Assembly: GCA_947471565.1 (NCBI GenBank)
Contig: CANIVT010000005.1
Location: forward strand, 73,014-108,111
From: Spartobacteria bacterium
GTDB lineage: Bacteria > Verrucomicrobiota > Verrucomicrobiia > Chthoniobacterales > UBA6821
Length of the DNA: 35,098 nucleotides
Reading direction: 5' to 3'
Shown here: positions 1 to 8,219 of the stretch, in pieces
How positions within the stretch are numbered: the stretch's first letter is position 1
Layout of the letters: each line of letters opens with the position of its first letter
The notes under the pieces: model-generated
Seen by the model: only the letters and a program-made list of their open reading frames with translations
What the model was told of the DNA's origin: nothing
Database searches by the model: none
Made by a program: the position numbers and the translations under genes

Positions 1-1153
1 GCTGGGGCAATTCATCGAGACGGGTCTTCCTGAGAATATTCCCGATCCTCGTCACCCGGCTGTCACCCTCACTGGTGTAGCTTTCGCCCTTGTCGCTGCC
101 GACCTTCATCGTGCGAAATTTGTAGAGTGTGAATGGATTGCCGTGCACCCCCACCCTTTGCTGGGAGTAGAAGACAGGGGCGCCGTCGCTCAGGCGGATA
201 ATGACCGTTACCACTGCCATCACGGGTGCCACGACGATCAGGGCGAGCAGGGAAATCAAAACGTCCGATATCCTTTTCAGGGTGGTGAAAACCGAGTGAT
301 TGACCAGGATGAACTCCGTTTCCAGGGGCCATGCGGGACCGACGACCTGCAACGGGATCTTTTCCCAGTATTTCTCGTAAAAGCTCTCCATCGAATAGAC
401 CGGCATCTCCTCGAAGTGGATGGTGCCGAGCCTGGAGAGCAGATTCTCCCCGAGACTGGAAAGATTGGCCGCCAAAATGATCCCCTCGTAGGCGGCGGCC
501 TCCTCTGGGTTCATGGAATCGATCATCGAAGCGGCAAGCCGCCCGAGGATGGGGCTGCCCGTACCGGCAAGCTCTTTTCCCAAGATCGATTGGTCGGCCG
601 CGGCATAGACGATCGGATGGGTGGGACTGTTGAGCAGGTAATCCCGGTAAAAAACCGGACCGAACTTCGCGTCGGCAATGACCAGAAAGGGACGCACTGT
701 CCTGTACTTGGAGCGGATGAACCAGTAACTCCTGCGGATCGCCAGCGTGCAAACAGCTAGAGCCACGTAGGAAATCGTGAAGATTCCACGGCCGGAAGTG
801 GGGTTGGGACCGAAGGAAACCACCACATAGAGCACGAAAGCCGCCAGCGGATAAGTCACGGCAAAGGAGATCAGGTGCTCGCTGGCGTAGCGCAAGGAGG
901 CAAAATCCGTCGCGTAGCGGTATCCACCCACGAGCATCATCCCCAAGATAGCCATGACGACGGGAAGCAGTACCGCGGCGGCCGTCGTGTGACTGTAGAA
1001 GCCGGTCAGCCAGTCGATCAGGTAATAGATCCCAACCCCCAGCAGCAGATCCAGCCCGAGGGAAGCTGCTTTGAAGAAAAACCCCTTCCTCCGCCTCCTT
1101 CTTCTGGGCGGAAGGGCCTTTTGCTGAGGAGATGCTAGATCAGCCGTTTTCAT
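1..1153 (-). CDS. Polyprenyl-phosphate sugar-1-phosphate transferase (WcaJ/WbaP-like), C-terminus beyond the left edge
   Basis: Predicted to transfer a sugar-1-phosphate from a nucleotide sugar to undecaprenyl phosphate at the inner membrane, the first step of repeat-unit assembly. I translated it directly: 384 codons are in the window and the gene runs off position 1. It begins with a strongly basic stretch (six arginines at residues 17-22), has hydrophobic segments near 33-50, 58-77, 94-114 and 123-140, a nucleotide-binding-like central domain, a membrane helix near 296-318, then the start of the bacterial sugar transferase domain with KFRTM (345-349) and RLDELPQ (378-384), both typical of this family. 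Five N-proximal hydrophobic segments plus the catalytic domain match the long WcaJ-type form. The sugar cannot be told from sequence. ATG at 1153 has no Shine-Dalgarno; a promoter-like site lies 35-63 bases upstream. Family call secure, substrate unknown. Confidence 0.93.
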   Translation of the reverse strand, partial: MKTADLASPQQKALPPRRRRRRKGFFFKAASLGLDLLLGVGIYYLIDWLTGFYSHTTAAAVLLPVVMAILGMMLVGGYRYATDFASLRYASEHLISFAVTYPLAAFVLYVVVSFGPNPTSGRGIFTISYVALAVCTLAIRRSYWFIRSKYRTVRPFLVIADAKFGPVFYRDYLLNSPTHPIVYAAADQSILGKELAGTGSPILGRLAASMIDSMNPEEAAAYEGIILAANLSSLGENLLSRLGTIHFEEMPVYSMESFYEKYWEKIPLQVVGPAWPLETEFILVNHSVFTTLKRISDVLISLLALIVVAPVMAVVTVIIRLSDGAPVFYSQQRVGVHGNPFTLYKFRTMKVGSDKGESYTSEGDSRVTRIGNILRKTRLDELPQ

Positions 1154-1187
1154 TGGGGGGAATGAGTCTGACTTGATAATAATTTTC

Positions 1188-1216
1188 TTGATACCAAACA
1201 CTTAGCCAAATGGCAA
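1188..1216 (-). promoter_or_regulatory. Sigma-70-like promoter candidate for the sugar-phosphate transferase
   Basis: On the minus strand TTGCCA (1211-1216) is followed by a 17-base spacer and TATCAA (1188-1193). One mismatch to the -35 and two to the -10 consensus, optimal spacing. It lies in the only gap (73 bases) between this gene and the upstream glycosyltransferase. TATCAAG recurs 15 bases further downstream. It would let the initiating transferase be transcribed independently of the operon; inferred from sequence only. Confidence 0.42.
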
Positions 1217-1226
1217 GGCAACGAAC

Positions 1227-2444
1227 TCACGCAGCCGAGCTCCTGATCCCGCCAATCGCTTCCTCCACACACTCCAGGAATTGACTCCCGGTATCAGACT
1301 GACGCCTCAACCACTGTAACCCACGACTCCCCTCCTCGGGGATACGGTCGGGCTGATCCCTGTAAGACTGGATGGTCGTGGCCAACTTGGCACCCTCGCT
1401 GATGCCGATGACCTCTCCGCAGCCTACCTCACGGATCACCAGGGCCACCTCAGAGTCCAACGGCCCAACGAAAAGACAGGGCCGCTCCGCTGCGAGCACC
1501 CCGTAGAACTTGCTAGGCACCACGAGCCCGGACATTCCTTGCCGCATCGTCACGAGATGAAGATCCGCCGCCCCGAGACTCTCGGAGATCGCTGCCCCGG
1601 GTTGAGATGGCAGGAACCGGACATTTGATAATCCTGCTTCAGCGGCCTCCCGCTCGACGACCGATCGGGAAGGCCCCTCCCCCACAAACAGGAAGAGAAT
1701 CTCCTGCTCACCCTGATCCTGCAGCAAACGCGCCGCTTCCAGGATCGTTTTGAACTCATGGGCTCTGCCCAGATTACCGGAATACATCACCACCAGCGTT
1801 TCGGGAGCGATGCCGTGGCGGATTCTGAAGGAATTGTCCCGTCTCACGCAGGGAACAATGTCCCTCTCCATGCCGATATTGGGAATCAACCGAACTTTCT
1901 CCGATGATATTCCTCGGAGAGAGAGCCTTTCGGACATACATCTCCCCACCGAGACAACCAGATCATGCGACTGCAGTGAGACCGTTGAGAGAGCACGGAT
2001 TACCTCCGCCACCACGCCTCCTTGTTTGAAGACACCTGCCTCCTCCGCCACCTCGGGATAAAGATCCTGCGCCCAGTGCACGAGCTTCGATCCCTTGAGC
2101 ACCTTCAGCATTGGCCCGATCACCGCCAGCATCGGCGGATCGGTCATCGTGACGACCACATCCGCGCGTGGCATGATCAGCGCCTTCAGCAGAAGGGAGG
2201 GAATCATCAGGGCATACCCTGCGGCGCGTGCAGCCAGCGACGATTTGGAAAAGAACCCGCCCGCCCTGATCACTTTGACTCCATCGCGCTCAATGGTGCC
2301 GAGGCCGGGCTGATCGCCTGCCGTCGCCAGTACGGTCACCTCCCATCCGGCCCCCTTCAACGTCACCGCCACCTGCTCCAGCACACGCCCTGTGGCACCG
2401 CTGTCTGGCGGATAGACCCTGTTGACGAAAAGAATCGAGGGCAT
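1227..2444 (-). CDS. GT4 glycosyltransferase, WbuB/WcaI-like
   Basis: A 405-residue GT-B glycosyltransferase that should add a sugar to the lipid-linked repeat unit on the cytoplasmic side. The N-terminal Rossmann domain opens with a nucleotide-sugar-type start (LFVNRVYPPDSGATG, residues 5-19). WAQDLYPE (124-131) is typical of the WbuB/WcaI branch. The C-terminal domain opens at VVMYSGNLGRAHE (218-230) and carries VPSKFYGVLA (309-318) in the donor-binding region. The frame is open upstream to 2693, but that stretch overlaps the next gene and lacks family features, so I chose ATG at 2444. No Shine-Dalgarno; the sequence just upstream is a GGAAAGT-type repeat tract. Acceptor and donor unknown. 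Alternative: another GT4 subfamily member. Confidence 0.9.
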   Translation of the reverse strand: MPSILFVNRVYPPDSGATGRVLEQVAVTLKGAGWEVTVLATAGDQPGLGTIERDGVKVIRAGGFFSKSSLAARAAGYALMIPSLLLKALIMPRADVVVTMTDPPMLAVIGPMLKVLKGSKLVHWAQDLYPEVAEEAGVFKQGGVVAEVIRALSTVSLQSHDLVVSVGRCMSERLSLRGISSEKVRLIPNIGMERDIVPCVRRDNSFRIRHGIAPETLVVMYSGNLGRAHEFKTILEAARLLQDQGEQEILFLFVGEGPSRSVVEREAAEAGLSNVRFLPSQPGAAISESLGAADLHLVTMRQGMSGLVVPSKFYGVLAAERPCLFVGPLDSEVALVIREVGCGEVIGISEGAKLATTIQSYRDQPDRIPEEGSRGLQWLRRQSDTGSQFLECVEEAIGGIRSSAA

Positions 2445-2448
2445 GGGA

Positions 2449-2526
2449 GGAAGTGGGAAAGTGAAAGGTGGGAAGGTGAAGAAGCAGGAGGCGCTTAGGC
2501 TGAAGGCTGAAGGCTGTTGGGAGAAG
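2449..2526. repeat. Heptamer tracts (GGAAAGT type, then GCTGAAG type)
   Basis: Heptads in register at 2449-2483 (GGAAGTG, GGAAAGT, GAAAGGT, GGGAAGG and a degenerate fifth) are followed at 2499-2519 by GCTGAAG twice and GCTGTTG. The second tract encodes the last residues of the DUF218 gene; its stop codon (2495-2497) sits at the tract edge. The first tract fills the gap before the glycosyltransferase start. Confidence 0.75.
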
Positions 2527-3172
2527 CGTTCGAGAGCGAATGCAATCCTTCCGTTCGGATCTTCGGCAGAAGAGGAGACTCTAATGGGTAGGTGAACGGA
2601 GCGATTCCATGGATGAGCCAATAATAGGCGGTCTTTCCAAACTCCGCGATCACGCTGGCATTGAAGCCCCTGATTCCCTGCTTTGTGCTCCAATAATCGC
2701 GTCTGGCATCCACAATGCCGAACCTGATCCCCGGAATCTCGTGCCTGAAAACAGCAAGGGCCCGGCGTGTGTGAAACGGGGAGGTGATGATGAGAGCGGA
2801 CTTGATTCCCGAGGCGGCAAGCATCGGCCGGAGTAAGCGCGCGTTCATGAGCGTCGACCGAGACAGTGGCTCGACCTTAATGACGGAAAGAGGCACCCCC
2901 TGTTCGAGCAGAGCGCGCTTGTTGGCACTCGTATCGCCAAAACCCGTGATGTAGATCAACGGGGCCACACCCTCGGCATACAACCCGGCCGTGACGACGG
3001 GACGGGCATTCTGCTCACCACCCAGCAGGATCAGACAATCGGCCTTTTGCAGAGGAGCTTTCACCATCAGGAGAAGGGGCCACACCATCCCGAGGACGGA
3101 GGAGTGCAGAAGAAGGAATCCCCCTGCCGCCACAGCCAGCAACATCACGGGGAAAAAGACCCTCTTCTTCAT
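2495..3172 (-). CDS. DUF218 (YdcF/SanA/ElyC-like) membrane-anchored protein
   Basis: 225 residues. A hydrophobic N-terminus (about 5-38) should anchor it in the inner membrane with the DUF218 domain following. Visible family marks are DCLILLGG (45-52), the SRSTLMNA segment (104-111) and SPFHTRRA (131-138). DUF218 proteins such as ElyC and SanA are linked to envelope integrity and lipid-carrier metabolism; their biochemistry is poorly defined. Its position inside the polysaccharide operon suggests a role with lipid-linked intermediates (inference). ATG overlaps the upstream gene's stop as ATGA (3169-3172), implying translational coupling. Oddity: the last ~16 residues are encoded by a GCTGAAG heptamer tract and are probably not part of the conserved fold. 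Confidence 0.88.
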   Translation of the reverse strand: MKKRVFFPVMLLAVAAGGFLLLHSSVLGMVWPLLLMVKAPLQKADCLILLGGEQNARPVVTAGLYAEGVAPLIYITGFGDTSANKRALLEQGVPLSVIKVEPLSRSTLMNARLLRPMLAASGIKSALIITSPFHTRRALAVFRHEIPGIRFGIVDARRDYWSTKQGIRGFNASVIAEFGKTAYYWLIHGIAPFTYPLESPLLPKIRTEGLHSLSNASPNSLQPSA

Positions 3173-4506
3173 GACAGGGAGGCAAGCTTCTCCGCGAGAC
3201 GATCAACGGAAAAACGGCTTGCCGTTTCCCGCGCATGGAAGCCCATCTTTTTCAGGAGGTCGGGATCCGAGGCAATGCCACGGAGAATGGCTGTCAGCGC
3301 GGGAACATCACCTGGGGAACAGATCATCCCATTCCATCCATGCTCCACAACGGATCCACAGCATGGGGTCGTAACGACGGGCAATCCGTGCGTCATCGCC
3401 TCAAGCTGGGTGATGGCGAATCCATCCGACCAGGTGGGGAGTACGAAGACATCCGCGAGATCATACCATTGGGAAGCCTCGAGAAGAGATACCCTGCCGT
3501 GGAAACGGATCGAGGAGGGCAAGTCTTCAGGCAAGGGCCTGTGGGGGCCCACCACATCGATGATCACGGGATCGTTGACCAACAACCTCGCGGCTTCCAC
3601 TAGATCATAGATTCCCTTGCGGGCGACAGTCTGACCGAGGAAGAGGACACGCATGGGATGCCGTGAGACAAACCCCGGCGATCCCGGGTTAGTTGCTAAT
3701 GAAATTCCAGATTCGGCTGCGCTCCGAGCACTTAAGTCGCTTACCCTTCCTCTCTCATCCTTCATCCCAGCACCCTCGACTTTGGACTCCTGACCTTTGA
3801 CCACGGCGGCTTCATAGGCCAGCGGGACGACGACGAGTTTACCCGGGTCGATCCCTTCGGTGATCATTGCCTGCTTCGCCCACTCCGAATTCACCATGAT
3901 CGAGTCAGCGAGTGCGCACTCCTCCCTCCAGTTATTCCAATACTCCGGGGGAGGCGATTGGCTCGTTGAGCAGGCCCATTCGGGATGATTTGCGAGAAGC
4001 TGTTTCTCCAACTTGTCCTCGCCCGGACCTAGGTCGATCTGTCCCAGAACCGTGCGCCATCCACGACTCTTGGCGTAACGCAGGATGTCACGGGCGCAAT
4101 AGCTGTAACAGAAAAGGATCGGTGGTTTTTCCCCGGCCACAAGATCAGGCATCGACTGCAGCATCCTGACCGCCTCCTTTTGAAACAGGGTATTCCGGGA
4201 AATTTTTCGGTCCCAGTCGCGCACTCCCCTCAAGCGGGCCATCAACTCGAAGCAAAGATACCTTATGTTGAAGGAGAGAACCCTTGCCTTAGCCAGTTCG
4301 GGATTCCATCGGATGGCAATCTTCCCATGCTGGATGATGCGGGAGAGAAGGGAAGCTGGCGGCATCCAGAGATCAGTGATCAATGTCCGGAGTTTCCCCT
4401 GACGATGCAGCGCCCTAGCCACTGCATATCTCTCTCGCGCTCCTAATTGGCAAACGATCCAGTTGGGCAGCGGGGGTTGCTTCCCCTCAAGTTCATGGAT
4501 GTTCAC
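3169..4506 (-). CDS. GT4 glycosyltransferase with repeat-encoded interdomain linker
   Basis: 445 residues, GT-B fold. The C-terminal domain begins at MRVLFLGQTVARKG (285-298) and has the GT4 donor-site block around DGFAITQLEAM (321-331, E-x7-E-like) followed by GLPVVTT. Between the N- and C-terminal domains, about residues 236-284, lies a charged low-complexity segment with no family counterpart. It is encoded by a repeat-bearing insertion (3655-3801). Without it the protein would be near 396 residues, the usual GT4 size. The start is GTG (4504-4506), overlapping the upstream stop as GTGA; there is no in-frame ATG nearby. Sugar specificity unknown. Confidence 0.88.
   Translation of the reverse strand: MNIHELEGKQPPLPNWIVCQLGARERYAVARALHRQGKLRTLITDLWMPPASLLSRIIQHGKIAIRWNPELAKARVLSFNIRYLCFELMARLRGVRDWDRKISRNTLFQKEAVRMLQSMPDLVAGEKPPILFCYSYCARDILRYAKSRGWRTVLGQIDLGPGEDKLEKQLLANHPEWACSTSQSPPPEYWNNWREECALADSIMVNSEWAKQAMITEGIDPGKLVVVPLAYEAAVVKGQESKVEGAGMKDERGRVSDLSARSAAESGISLATNPGSPGFVSRHPMRVLFLGQTVARKGIYDLVEAARLLVNDPVIIDVVGPHRPLPEDLPSSIRFHGRVSLLEASQWYDLADVFVLPTWSDGFAITQLEAMTHGLPVVTTPCCGSVVEHGWNGMICSPGDVPALTAILRGIASDPDLLKKMGFHARETASRFSVDRLAEKLASLS
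3655..3801. repeat. In-frame repeat-bearing insertion in a GT4 gene
   Basis: The segment ends with four heptads in register at 3774-3801, each ending in GAC (CCTCGAC, TTTGGAC, TCCTGAC, CTTTGAC). The rest holds a different, hairpin-prone sequence including a GATCCCGGGTT run. It encodes about 49 residues exactly at the Rossmann-domain boundary and keeps the frame open. Confidence 0.7.
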
Positions 4507-5378
4507 GCGTCTTGTTTGGGTCCCTTTGGAAGATTTGCATCACTCAACAATCGTTCCTTGATTTTGAGTCGGATATCCTGAAAGTACCGCAATTTTAGCA
4601 GAGCAAACGTCAATCCGGCACGCCCGTCCAGAAAACCCTTTTTTCCGACATAGCTAGCAGCGAAATAAATATAACCAAGCCACAGACGATCAAGGTAGCG
4701 GTATTTGAATTTCTGCCTGTCAGTAAGCTTGTCCCAGCTTGTCCTGTCGGCCGATTGAAGCCACACCCATCGGTTGGCCTCCCAAGTGGAATACTGATTG
4801 TGTTTCGAAATGTAGTGCTCAAATCCCCGAAAGTCATGATGCTCAAGCCTAGATTTGATTTCACCAATACTGCCTCCTAGGACAGGATGCTCATGGACTT
4901 CCATGTCCAGGTGACTCCAGCTGTCCTCTGGGAATCGTTCATATTCCCCGGCTTCATGACGAAAAAGTGCCAGCTTTCTGAACACATCACCATGATGCAG
5001 CGGTTTGTCCATGAACCAATTGGTAAAAGATATCCAATATCCCGAATGGCTGTCGGAGTTTAAAACAACCTTGAGTTCACTCAGGAATGCCGGCGTCACT
5101 CGCTCGTCTCCATCCAGAAAAAGAACCCATGGTGTTTTGAAGTTGTGTGTCCTGAGGAACCAGTTTCTTTTTTTTGGAAAAGTTCCGTCCCATTGGAATT
5201 CCATCACGGTGGCACCTGCAGATCTGGCGATATCGGTGGTTCTGTCTCTGCTTCCGGAATCAACAACTACAATTTCCGTGAATGCATCTCCCAGGGCTTC
5301 GAGACAAGACGGCAGGTTTTTTTCCTCATTCAAAACGGGAAGACATACCGTGACGGGCAACTTTTGCTGAGTCTTCAT
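4503..5378 (-). CDS. GT2 glycosyltransferase, WaaE/KdtX-like
   Basis: 291 residues, GT-A fold. The family-2 core is clear: PVTVCLPVLNEEKNL near the N-terminus, VVDSGSRDRT (38-47) for nucleotide binding and the metal-binding DGDE (89-92). The spacing and the later HHDFRGFEHYISKHNQYS segment resemble the WaaE/KdtX branch, which adds glucose or related sugars to LPS core in enterobacteria; substrate transfer to this organism is inference. The region is more AT-rich by eye than its neighbours. ATG at 5378 overlaps the upstream acetyltransferase stop as ATGA, and its own stop overlaps the next start, so it sits in the middle of a coupled run. Confidence 0.9.
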   Translation of the reverse strand: MKTQQKLPVTVCLPVLNEEKNLPSCLEALGDAFTEIVVVDSGSRDRTTDIARSAGATVMEFQWDGTFPKKRNWFLRTHNFKTPWVLFLDGDERVTPAFLSELKVVLNSDSHSGYWISFTNWFMDKPLHHGDVFRKLALFRHEAGEYERFPEDSWSHLDMEVHEHPVLGGSIGEIKSRLEHHDFRGFEHYISKHNQYSTWEANRWVWLQSADRTSWDKLTDRQKFKYRYLDRLWLGYIYFAASYVGKKGFLDGRAGLTFALLKLRYFQDIRLKIKERLLSDANLPKGPKQDA

Positions 5379-5932
5379 GAACTGGATTTCTCTTTGTCCG
5401 CCACCTTGCGTGCGGGATTACCGGCCATGACGGAATTTCTTTCCACACTCCTCATCACCACCGAGCAGGCCCCCAGGACCGCCCCCTCACCAACATTCAC
5501 GCCGGGTCCCACGAAGGCATCGGCACAGATCCAGGCACCGTCTCCGATAGTGATCGGCGGCTTCAGAAGCAGCATGGCCCTGTCTCGGTAATCATGGCTT
5601 CCAGCGCAGAGATGGGCTCGCTGAGAGATCGTCACCCGTTCACCGATCGTGACCCTCCCCAGATTGTACACCAACGCATCGAACCCGATCGACGACCAGT
5701 CCCCCACCTTCAGATTCCACGGAAGGAAGATCCGGACACTCGGATGGATTTGGACATGACGGCCGATCTTTGCGCCAAAGAGACGCAGCAAGGCAGTCCT
5801 CCATCCCCAGAGAAGCCGAGGACTGAATCGGAACAGGGGCCCTGCCATCCCCCAGAGAACCCTCCCGAGCAGCTCCGTCCGGGAATATTTCCGCGCACTG
5901 CGGTTGGATGAAATATCAAGGACGTCGCTCAT
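5375..5932 (-). CDS. WcaF-like hexapeptide O-acetyltransferase
   Basis: 185 residues. Left-handed beta-helix acetyltransferase that should move acetyl from acetyl-CoA to a sugar hydroxyl in the cytoplasm. After a ~50-residue N-terminal region typical of WcaF-type proteins, hexapeptide repeats run from about 55 to 160 (for example IGRHVQIHPSVRI and VTIGERVTISQ). The catalytic-type histidine is in GSHDY (111-115), and GNPARKV (171-177) is the family's C-terminal coenzyme A loop. Starts at ATG 5932, overlapping the upstream glycosyltransferase by 17 bases. It is the only soluble acetyltransferase beside four membrane acyltransferases. WcaF-like rather than a serine acetyltransferase because of the N-terminal region and context. 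Confidence 0.9.
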   Translation of the reverse strand: MSDVLDISSNRSARKYSRTELLGRVLWGMAGPLFRFSPRLLWGWRTALLRLFGAKIGRHVQIHPSVRIFLPWNLKVGDWSSIGFDALVYNLGRVTIGERVTISQRAHLCAGSHDYRDRAMLLLKPPITIGDGAWICADAFVGPGVNVGEGAVLGACSVVMRSVERNSVMAGNPARKVADKEKSSS

Positions 5933-7061
5933 GGGACTGGTTGATGATCAGATTCTTGTATCCCTTCAGCATCGACTGCGCGATTCCTTTCCAAGAGAAA
6001 TCCCGCGCGACCCATTCCCTGCCCCTCTCTCCCATCAACTTGAGGGAGTGAGACTGGTTGGATGTGGCCTCTTGAAGGGCCCTCGCGAGATCATCGACCG
6101 ACGGATCAACCCACCATCCGGATTGATGCTCCACGAGCCCCCTCCAGGGAGCACCGGTGGTAGTGATCACCGGAAGACCAGAGGCGAGCGCCTCTGCGAC
6201 CGAGATTCCGAAATTCTCGCTATGAGTAGGGAGGATGAAGAGGTCGGACTCCCGGTAGAGTTCCCATTTCCTTATATCTGAAACGGCATCCTCCAGCGAC
6301 CAGACATCTTCCAGTCCAGCTGCCTGAACCATCGAAGCAATCTCGGAGCGATGGCCTGCCTCATCGGGTCCGACCACTCTCATTCTCCATCCCTCGGGAC
6401 GAACTCTGCCCCACGCCTCCACCAGCATCGGCAGCCCTTTCTTTGGATGAATCCGCCCCAAAAAAAGGGCCGTTTTGAGGGATTCCCCTCTCCGCCCTTC
6501 ATCCTGAATCCCGAATCCCGTTTCCTTCCGCTCCTTCGACTTTCGTCCTTCGACTGTCGACTCATCCCAAGGAATCTCCACCCCATTCGGCGCGATGATC
6601 ACCCGCATCTTCAGTCCAAGCTTCCGGAATTGGTTCGCCTCGCTCTCAGCAGTGGCATGCAGTGCCGCCGCATCGAGAAGATCTCTCCTCTGATACAGCC
6701 ACCATGCCAATCGCTTCTTCCACTTCCTATGGGCCATGGCCCATGGCTCCAGCATCCCCCTAGGGCTCACGATCCTGGGTATACCGGCATCCCTGGCCCA
6801 TTTGGCGATGCGATGATTCGAGGGCAACCAGACCCCGTGATCATGGATGAGGGAGACCCCCTTGAGATCGGGAGATTCCGTAAAGAAGACAGAAATCCCT
6901 TTGTCCGTGAGAATACGCGACCACTCTGGGAGAACCCTCGATGCGACCCATAGTGCAACATCCAACCCCTCCTCCTTCAGAGCGATCAGCAACTGCGGCA
7001 CGGATCGCGCAGGCCCACCGCTGACAGGATCAAGAGAGGCGATGGCATGGAGGACTCGCAT
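5916..7061 (-). CDS. GT4 glycosyltransferase with repeat-encoded interdomain linker
   Basis: 381 residues. N-terminal start with GGPARSV (15-21) and a conserved IVSPRGMLEPWAM (98-110) seen in one GT4 branch; C-terminal domain starts at ALFLGRIHPKKG (198-209); donor-site block ENFGISVAEAL (282-292) then GLPVITT. Between the domains, about 167-194, a charged segment is encoded by heptamer repeats (6480-6563). The insertion lies at the same structural point as in the gene ending at 3169. The product should add one sugar to the growing repeat unit. ATG 7061, 38 bases after the upstream gene; no Shine-Dalgarno. Its stop lies inside the acetyltransferase start region. Confidence 0.9.
   Translation of the reverse strand: MRVLHAIASLDPVSGGPARSVPQLLIALKEEGLDVALWVASRVLPEWSRILTDKGISVFFTESPDLKGVSLIHDHGVWLPSNHRIAKWARDAGIPRIVSPRGMLEPWAMAHRKWKKRLAWWLYQRRDLLDAAALHATAESEANQFRKLGLKMRVIIAPNGVEIPWDESTVEGRKSKERKETGFGIQDEGRRGESLKTALFLGRIHPKKGLPMLVEAWGRVRPEGWRMRVVGPDEAGHRSEIASMVQAAGLEDVWSLEDAVSDIRKWELYRESDLFILPTHSENFGISVAEALASGLPVITTTGAPWRGLVEHQSGWWVDPSVDDLARALQEATSNQSHSLKLMGERGREWVARDFSWKGIAQSMLKGYKNLIINQSHERRP
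6480..6563. repeat. In-frame heptamer tract in a GT4 gene
   Basis: Two heptads (TGAATCC, CGAATCC) at 6505-6518, then four in register at 6534-6561: CTTCGAC, TTTCGTC, CTTCGAC, TGTCGAC. It encodes roughly 28 residues at the domain boundary. The CTTCGAC core is shared with tracts in four other genes. Confidence 0.75.
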
Positions 7062-7099
7062 CGTGTCTTATACTTGATCAGATTTTCCAATCCACACAA

Positions 7100-8119
7100 T
7101 CAGGCTTCGGAGGAGAAACGATTCGATGCCAATTCCTCGTACAGGTCGGCATACTTTGATGCCACAGCATTAGGTTGGTATTGGATCACATTCCGGAATC
7201 CCTCTCCGATCATCCGCCCTCTCAGATCTGGATCGCCAAGAAGCTTGCGGACAGATTGATGAAGATCTTCCTGGCTGAGAGGATCCACCAACAGGGCCCC
7301 GGGCCCTGCGGCCTCGGCCATCGCTCCGAAATTGCTTGTGATCACAGGACGCCCTAATGCCTGAGCCTCAATAATTGGAAGTCCGAATCCTTCATAGAGG
7401 GATGCGAATACCACCACATCAGACCTCTTGTATGCATCGAGGACTTCATGATCCGTCAGTTTCCCCAGACTCCTGTAGTTGATTGCATGGATTCTGAGCA
7501 ATTCATGCTGCCGCTCGGTCATCTTACCGATGATCTCAAGCCTGCAAGGAATGCCCCGCAGAGCTGCCGCCACGCCCTCGAGATTCTTGTTCCAGCCAGT
7601 GCCAACCTGCAGGATCACCGGCTCGCCTTCGGGAAAAGGCTTCGTCTCCGGCACGAATTCCCCACGGACGCAGTTGGGTACCACCCGGATCTTATCGACA
7701 TCATTCGGGAAGTGGCTTTCCAACTCCTTCTTCATGGCTACCGAGATGGTCGTGACCACCTCGGCGCTGCGCATGGGACTGGTGAACCAGATTCTTCTGA
7801 AAACCTCGCGCGCTGGCCCCTTGAGCAGATTCAGCAGTGCACAATCGTGGATCGTGAGGACGAGACCACGGGATGGAAGAGCCATTGCCAAATAATGCAC
7901 ATCACCCGTGATATGATTGATGCGTCCAGCATGACGTCTGCCCGCGGCCATGTTCTTTAATCTCGGGACGATACCCGTGCTGGGATGAGGACAGGTCACT
8001 ACCCTGGCATGCCACGGCGCAGGAAGATGACTCCTGATCTCCTCAAAAAGCCTCTCGATCGAGACATGCCCCGGCCCGGGAAGCCGGTGGTGGTGAACAA
8101 GATCGAGGGGGGGAGGCAT
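7100..8119 (-). CDS. GT4 glycosyltransferase
   Basis: 339 residues, a compact GT-B enzyme without repeat insertion. The N-terminal domain includes LVLTIHDCALL (86-96), typical of the GT4 mannosyl/rhamnosyl-type branch; the linker PNCV (148-151) precedes VILQVGTGWNKN (168-179); the donor-site block is EGFGLPIIEAQ (243-253) with GRPVITS after it. Expected to act on the lipid-linked intermediate at the inner membrane. Separated by 38 bases from the downstream GT4 and by 100 bases from the VapC gene upstream, so the VapBC insertion splits it from the polymerase end of the operon. ATG at 8119; donor unknown. Confidence 0.9.
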   Translation of the reverse strand: MPPPLDLVHHHRLPGPGHVSIERLFEEIRSHLPAPWHARVVTCPHPSTGIVPRLKNMAAGRRHAGRINHITGDVHYLAMALPSRGLVLTIHDCALLNLLKGPAREVFRRIWFTSPMRSAEVVTTISVAMKKELESHFPNDVDKIRVVPNCVRGEFVPETKPFPEGEPVILQVGTGWNKNLEGVAAALRGIPCRLEIIGKMTERQHELLRIHAINYRSLGKLTDHEVLDAYKRSDVVVFASLYEGFGLPIIEAQALGRPVITSNFGAMAEAAGPGALLVDPLSQEDLHQSVRKLLGDPDLRGRMIGEGFRNVIQYQPNAVASKYADLYEELASNRFSSEA

Positions 8120-8219
8120 GAGGAAAGGGGGGAGTGAATGTGAAAGGTTACAAAGTGGAAAAGTTGATGTCGAAAAGGCTAAAGCAAATGACGGGAATAG
8201 GGCGGAAAGCCACGGTCGA

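Noticed and set aside
69-752. Minus-strand 227-residue open frame
   Set aside because: It is out of frame with the clear sugar-phosphate transferase on the same strand; arginine/glycine-rich composition marks it as a shadow.
143-760. Plus-strand 205-residue open frame
   Set aside because: Antisense to the transferase, no domain signal.
1154-1226. Riboswitch or attenuator before the initiating transferase
   Set aside because: The gap is too short and shows no stable hairpin followed by a T-run; only a promoter-like site is supported.
2445-2693. Longer start for the GT4 gene ending at 1227
   Set aside because: The extension overlaps the DUF218 gene and is encoded by repeat tracts; ATG 2444 gives the family N-terminus.
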